DNA from: Acidimicrobiia bacterium
Lineage (GTDB): Bacteria; Actinomycetota; Acidimicrobiia; Spongiisociales; ZC4RG35
Direction: 5' to 3'
Length of the DNA: 9,124 nt
Assembly (NCBI GenBank): GCA_025929005.1
Contig: JAICND010000034.1
Span: 1-9,124 of the forward strand
Below the pieces are notes generated by a model. The model was given only the letters and a program-made list of their open reading frames with translations, did no database searches and was not told where the DNA came from. Shown piece by piece: positions 7,180 through 9,124 of the stretch; position 1 is the stretch's first letter; each line of letters starts with the position of its first letter. The translations under genes were made by a program, and so were the position numbers.

Positions 7180-8465
7180 GCCACACCTTCGGGGGGAGTC
7201 ACCGCCACCCGATCGACCCTTCGACCGTCCATGGCCACAATCTCGAAGGTCCAGTCGTTCCAAGCGACCACATCCCCGAGGTTCGGAAAGCGCCCCAGCC
7301 GGTCGGTCAGAAATCCGCCCAGGGTCTCGAAATGCCCTTCCGGAAGCTCCAGCTCGAGTTGCTCTTCGAGATCATGGCGGTTGAGCTGACCGGAGACTTC
7401 GACTCTGCGCTCACCGTCCACCGTTACGACGGGCGTCTCGAGGGTGTCGTGCTCATCGGCGATCTCGCCAAAAATCTCTTCGAGCAGGTCTTCGATGGTG
7501 ACGATGCCGGCGGTGCCACCGTACTCATCGACGACGATCGCCATGGCCCGGCTCTGCCGCTGCATATCGATGAGTAGGTCGTTGAGACGACGGGAATCGG
7601 GGACCAATACCGCCGGTTTGGCGATATGGGACAGGGGAGTGATGGATCGTCGTTCCGGTGGGACCTTGAAGGAGTCCTTGACATGCACGACCCCGACGAT
7701 GTCATCAAGATCATTGCCAGATATGGGAAAGCGGGAGTGCCCGGTCTCGCGGGCTAGCCGCCGGAGCTCGGAGACCGAGTCGTGCCGGGAAAGTGCGTCC
7801 ACTGAGACCCTCGGCACCATGATGTCCGCCGCCACCTTCTCGGTGAATGAGATAGCTCTGGTGAGCAGGGACAACTCGGCGTCATCAAGCTCTCCTTCTT
7901 CTCCCGACGAGCGGATCATGAGCTCCAACTCCTCAAGCGAACGAACCCCCGCCAGGTCGTCGCGGGGCTCGATTCCCAAACGCCGCACGGTCCAATTGGC
8001 AGCCCGGTTGAGAAAGAGGATCACCGGCCGCATCAGCCCGTTGAGCCACGCCATCGGAATGGCAATCGCGATCGCTGTACCGAGAGGTTTGGCGATAGCG
8101 AAGTTCTTGGGCACGAGTTCCCCGAAAAGCATCGAGGCGAGGTTCGCCACCAGAAGCGCCAGGGCGATGGTGATCACCGGCTTCACCCTGGGACCGATCC
8201 AGCCCAGATCATCGAGCAACGGACGAAACAGTCCGGACAGAGCGGGTTCCGCTAGGGCGCCGGTGAGCAGGGATGTGATAGTGATCCCGAGCTGAGCCCC
8301 CGACAGCTCGAAGGAAAGGCGGCCGAGGATGCGTTCGACCCTGGCCGCCCATCGGTTCTGTTCAGCGGCCAGACGTCGGACCCGGCTGCGGTCAACCGCG
8401 ACGATTGCGAACTCTCCCGCGACGAAGAACGCGGTAAGAAGTATGAGTAAGCCGACGGTCGCCAA
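7176..8465 (-). CDS. CNNM/CorC-type membrane protein with CBS pair (first of tandem pair)
   Basis: 429 residues from TTG 8465, same architecture as the following paralogue: CNNM membrane domain with SGAQLGITITSLLTG at 55-69, helices near 97-115 and GELVPKNFAIAKP (115-127); CBS pair with HSRFPISGNDLDDIVGVVHV (243-262) and DEYGGTAGIVTIEDL (313-327); CorC_HlyC domain at about 345-420. A predicted Mg2+/divalent-cation transporter or sensor in the cytoplasmic membrane. In the first helix the usual NGFFVAAEFA reads TAFFVAGEFA, so the family asparagine is replaced by threonine. That is the clearest difference from its neighbour and may change ion handling. The start is uncertain: TTG 8465 has no SD in range, whereas ATT 8483, six codons upstream and in frame, has GGAG (8494-8491) 7 nt before it. 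A frame-closing TGA at 8510-8508 rules out longer versions. Its 3' end overlaps the next gene by 4 nt, so the pair is probably co-translated and could form a heteromer. Confidence 0.92.
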   Translation of the reverse strand: MATVGLLILLTAFFVAGEFAIVAVDRSRVRRLAAEQNRWAARVERILGRLSFELSGAQLGITITSLLTGALAEPALSGLFRPLLDDLGWIGPRVKPVITIALALLVANLASMLFGELVPKNFAIAKPLGTAIAIAIPMAWLNGLMRPVILFLNRAANWTVRRLGIEPRDDLAGVRSLEELELMIRSSGEEGELDDAELSLLTRAISFTEKVAADIMVPRVSVDALSRHDSVSELRRLARETGHSRFPISGNDLDDIVGVVHVKDSFKVPPERRSITPLSHIAKPAVLVPDSRRLNDLLIDMQRQSRAMAIVVDEYGGTAGIVTIEDLLEEIFGEIADEHDTLETPVVTVDGERRVEVSGQLNRHDLEEQLELELPEGHFETLGGFLTDRLGRFPNLGDVVAWNDWTFEIVAMDGRRVDRVAVTPPEGVA

Positions 8466-8477
8466 ACCGGCGCCGGT
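8466..8477. repeat. 12-bp perfect palindrome before the first CNNM gene
   Basis: ACCGGCGCCGGT is exactly self-complementary and sits immediately upstream of the TTG start in the 65-nt gap after leuA. It could be a short hairpin in the mRNA or an operator half-site pair, but such GC-rich palindromes also occur by chance in high-GC DNA. In the same gap the minus strand has TTGCCC and, 15 nt on, TATTAG, a poor promoter-like pair; no terminator with a T-run follows leuA. Confidence 0.35.
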
Positions 8478-8530
8478 ACTAATAGGTTCGCTCCGAAGGG
8501 GGCAAGATCAAAGGCGAGACTAGTGCCGAC

Positions 8531-9124
8531 TCAACCGGCCTTGTTGAGGGCATTGGCAAACGCCTCAGCCGAGCCCTCCACGACATCGGTGTTGACGGAG
8601 TGTCCGGCGTAGGTCCTCTCGCCAATCCGCACCACCACATTCACTTCCGCCATGGCATCGGCCCCCGAGGTGACCGGCACTACCCGATAGTCGAGCAGCT
8701 TGGCATCGTGACCGAACGCCAGCCGGAGGGCAGCGAACGTGGCGTGGATCATGCCGTCACCCTGCCCCGAGAAGACCTCTTCGATTCCGTCTTTGACTAC
8801 CCGTACTGTGGCAGTCGGGGTCACCTCATTGCCACCGGCGACGTGGAGGCTGACCAGATGCACCTTCTCCACGGGCTCGCGGGTTTGATCGTCGACGATG
8901 GCGCGGACTTCATCCTCGCCAATCTGCACCTTTCGATCCGCCAACTGCTTGAAGCGTTCGAAAGCCCGGGCGAAGGCGTCGTCCTCAAGCACGATGCCCA
9001 TCTTGTCGAGGGCGTCGGTGAAGCCTGCTCTGCCTGAGTGCTTCCCAAGCACAATTTGGGCGGCTCGTTGACCAACCGAGGCAGCGTCAATGATCTCGTA
9101 GGTCTCTTTGTCGCGGAGCACCCC
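8531..9124 (-). CDS. leuA: 2-isopropylmalate synthase, C-terminal part (5' end cut by window edge)
   Basis: Condenses acetyl-CoA with 2-ketoisovalerate in the first committed step of leucine biosynthesis (EC 2.3.3.13). Only the last 197 residues are visible; the catalytic TIM barrel lies beyond the right edge. The visible part begins in the linker and subdomain region with TYEIID (8-13) and GKHSGR (27-32), as in LeuA family proteins, continues through FERFKQLADRKVQIGEDEV, and ends with the LeuA_dimer allosteric domain at about 85-197, including VNTDVVEGSAEAFANALN near the C-terminus. The position of the domain break suggests the shorter bacterial LeuA form rather than the longer mycobacterial one, but the missing N-terminus prevents certainty. 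The motif usually read GDGPVDA is GDGMIHA here, so leucine feedback may be altered. Citramalate synthase shares these domains and is the main alternative; leuB in the same operon favours leuA. Confidence 0.87.
   Translation of the reverse strand, partial: GVLRDKETYEIIDAASVGQRAAQIVLGKHSGRAGFTDALDKMGIVLEDDAFARAFERFKQLADRKVQIGEDEVRAIVDDQTREPVEKVHLVSLHVAGGNEVTPTATVRVVKDGIEEVFSGQGDGMIHATFAALRLAFGHDAKLLDYRVVPVTSGADAMAEVNVVVRIGERTYAGHSVNTDVVEGSAEAFANALNKAG

Noticed and set aside
7180..7263. N-terminal extension of the second CNNM gene up to 7263
   Set aside because: The extra 28 residues lie inside the upstream paralogue and read as Arg/Gly-rich out-of-frame sequence; the ATG at 7179 directly precedes the first helix.
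7444..8295. 283-codon plus-strand open frame opposite the first CNNM gene
   Set aside because: Ser/Arg-rich low-complexity translation, typical of an antisense shadow of a high-GC gene; the CNNM protein explains the region fully.

Overview
The window looks like chromosomal DNA of a high-GC actinobacterium, possibly an uncultured or deep-branching Actinomycetota lineage. This is inferred from GC-rich codon use, a short mycobacterial-type LeuB, an actinobacterial-style alpha/beta hydrolase, a tricorn protease and a ClpC-like N-domain of almost canonical sequence. No mobile element, CRISPR array, rRNA or tRNA is visible, and coding density is very high. Both ends cut through genes.

Left half, + strand (2-4111): the 3' part of an alpha/beta hydrolase runs directly into a full-length tricorn protease. 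A Shine-Dalgarno-like TGAGGAG is formed by the hydrolase stop codon and the bases after it. The first in-frame start with good spacing and full N-terminal homology is CTG at 917. The first conventional start, GTG 998, would remove a conserved N-terminal strand. Tricorn trims oligopeptides made by larger proteases. Its partner F1 in Thermoplasma is also an alpha/beta-hydrolase-fold enzyme, so the coupling suggests, without proving, a shared peptide-degradation role.

Right half, - strand (9124 down to 4195): five genes in one direction, tightly packed: leuA (3' end only), a CNNM/CorC-type membrane protein, a second CNNM/CorC protein sharing a 4-nt ATGA overlap with the first, leuB, and a standalone double Clp_N domain protein with no ATPase module and a C-terminal CxxC. 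The gaps are 65 nt, a 4-nt overlap, 23 nt and 22 nt. The first and fourth genes belong to leucine biosynthesis (2-isopropylmalate synthase and 3-isopropylmalate dehydrogenase). The two membrane proteins are predicted Mg2+/divalent-cation transporters or sensors, inserted between two metal-dependent leucine enzymes. leuC and leuD are not in the window.

The two gene groups converge at 4112-4194, where no convincing terminator is seen. The points most worth a second look are the CTG start of tricorn, the ClpC2-like standalone Clp_N protein beside a tricorn protease, the leu operon holding a tandem CNNM pair, and the unclear start codons of the first CNNM gene (TTG or ATT) and of leuB (ATG or a GTG overlapping the upstream stop).
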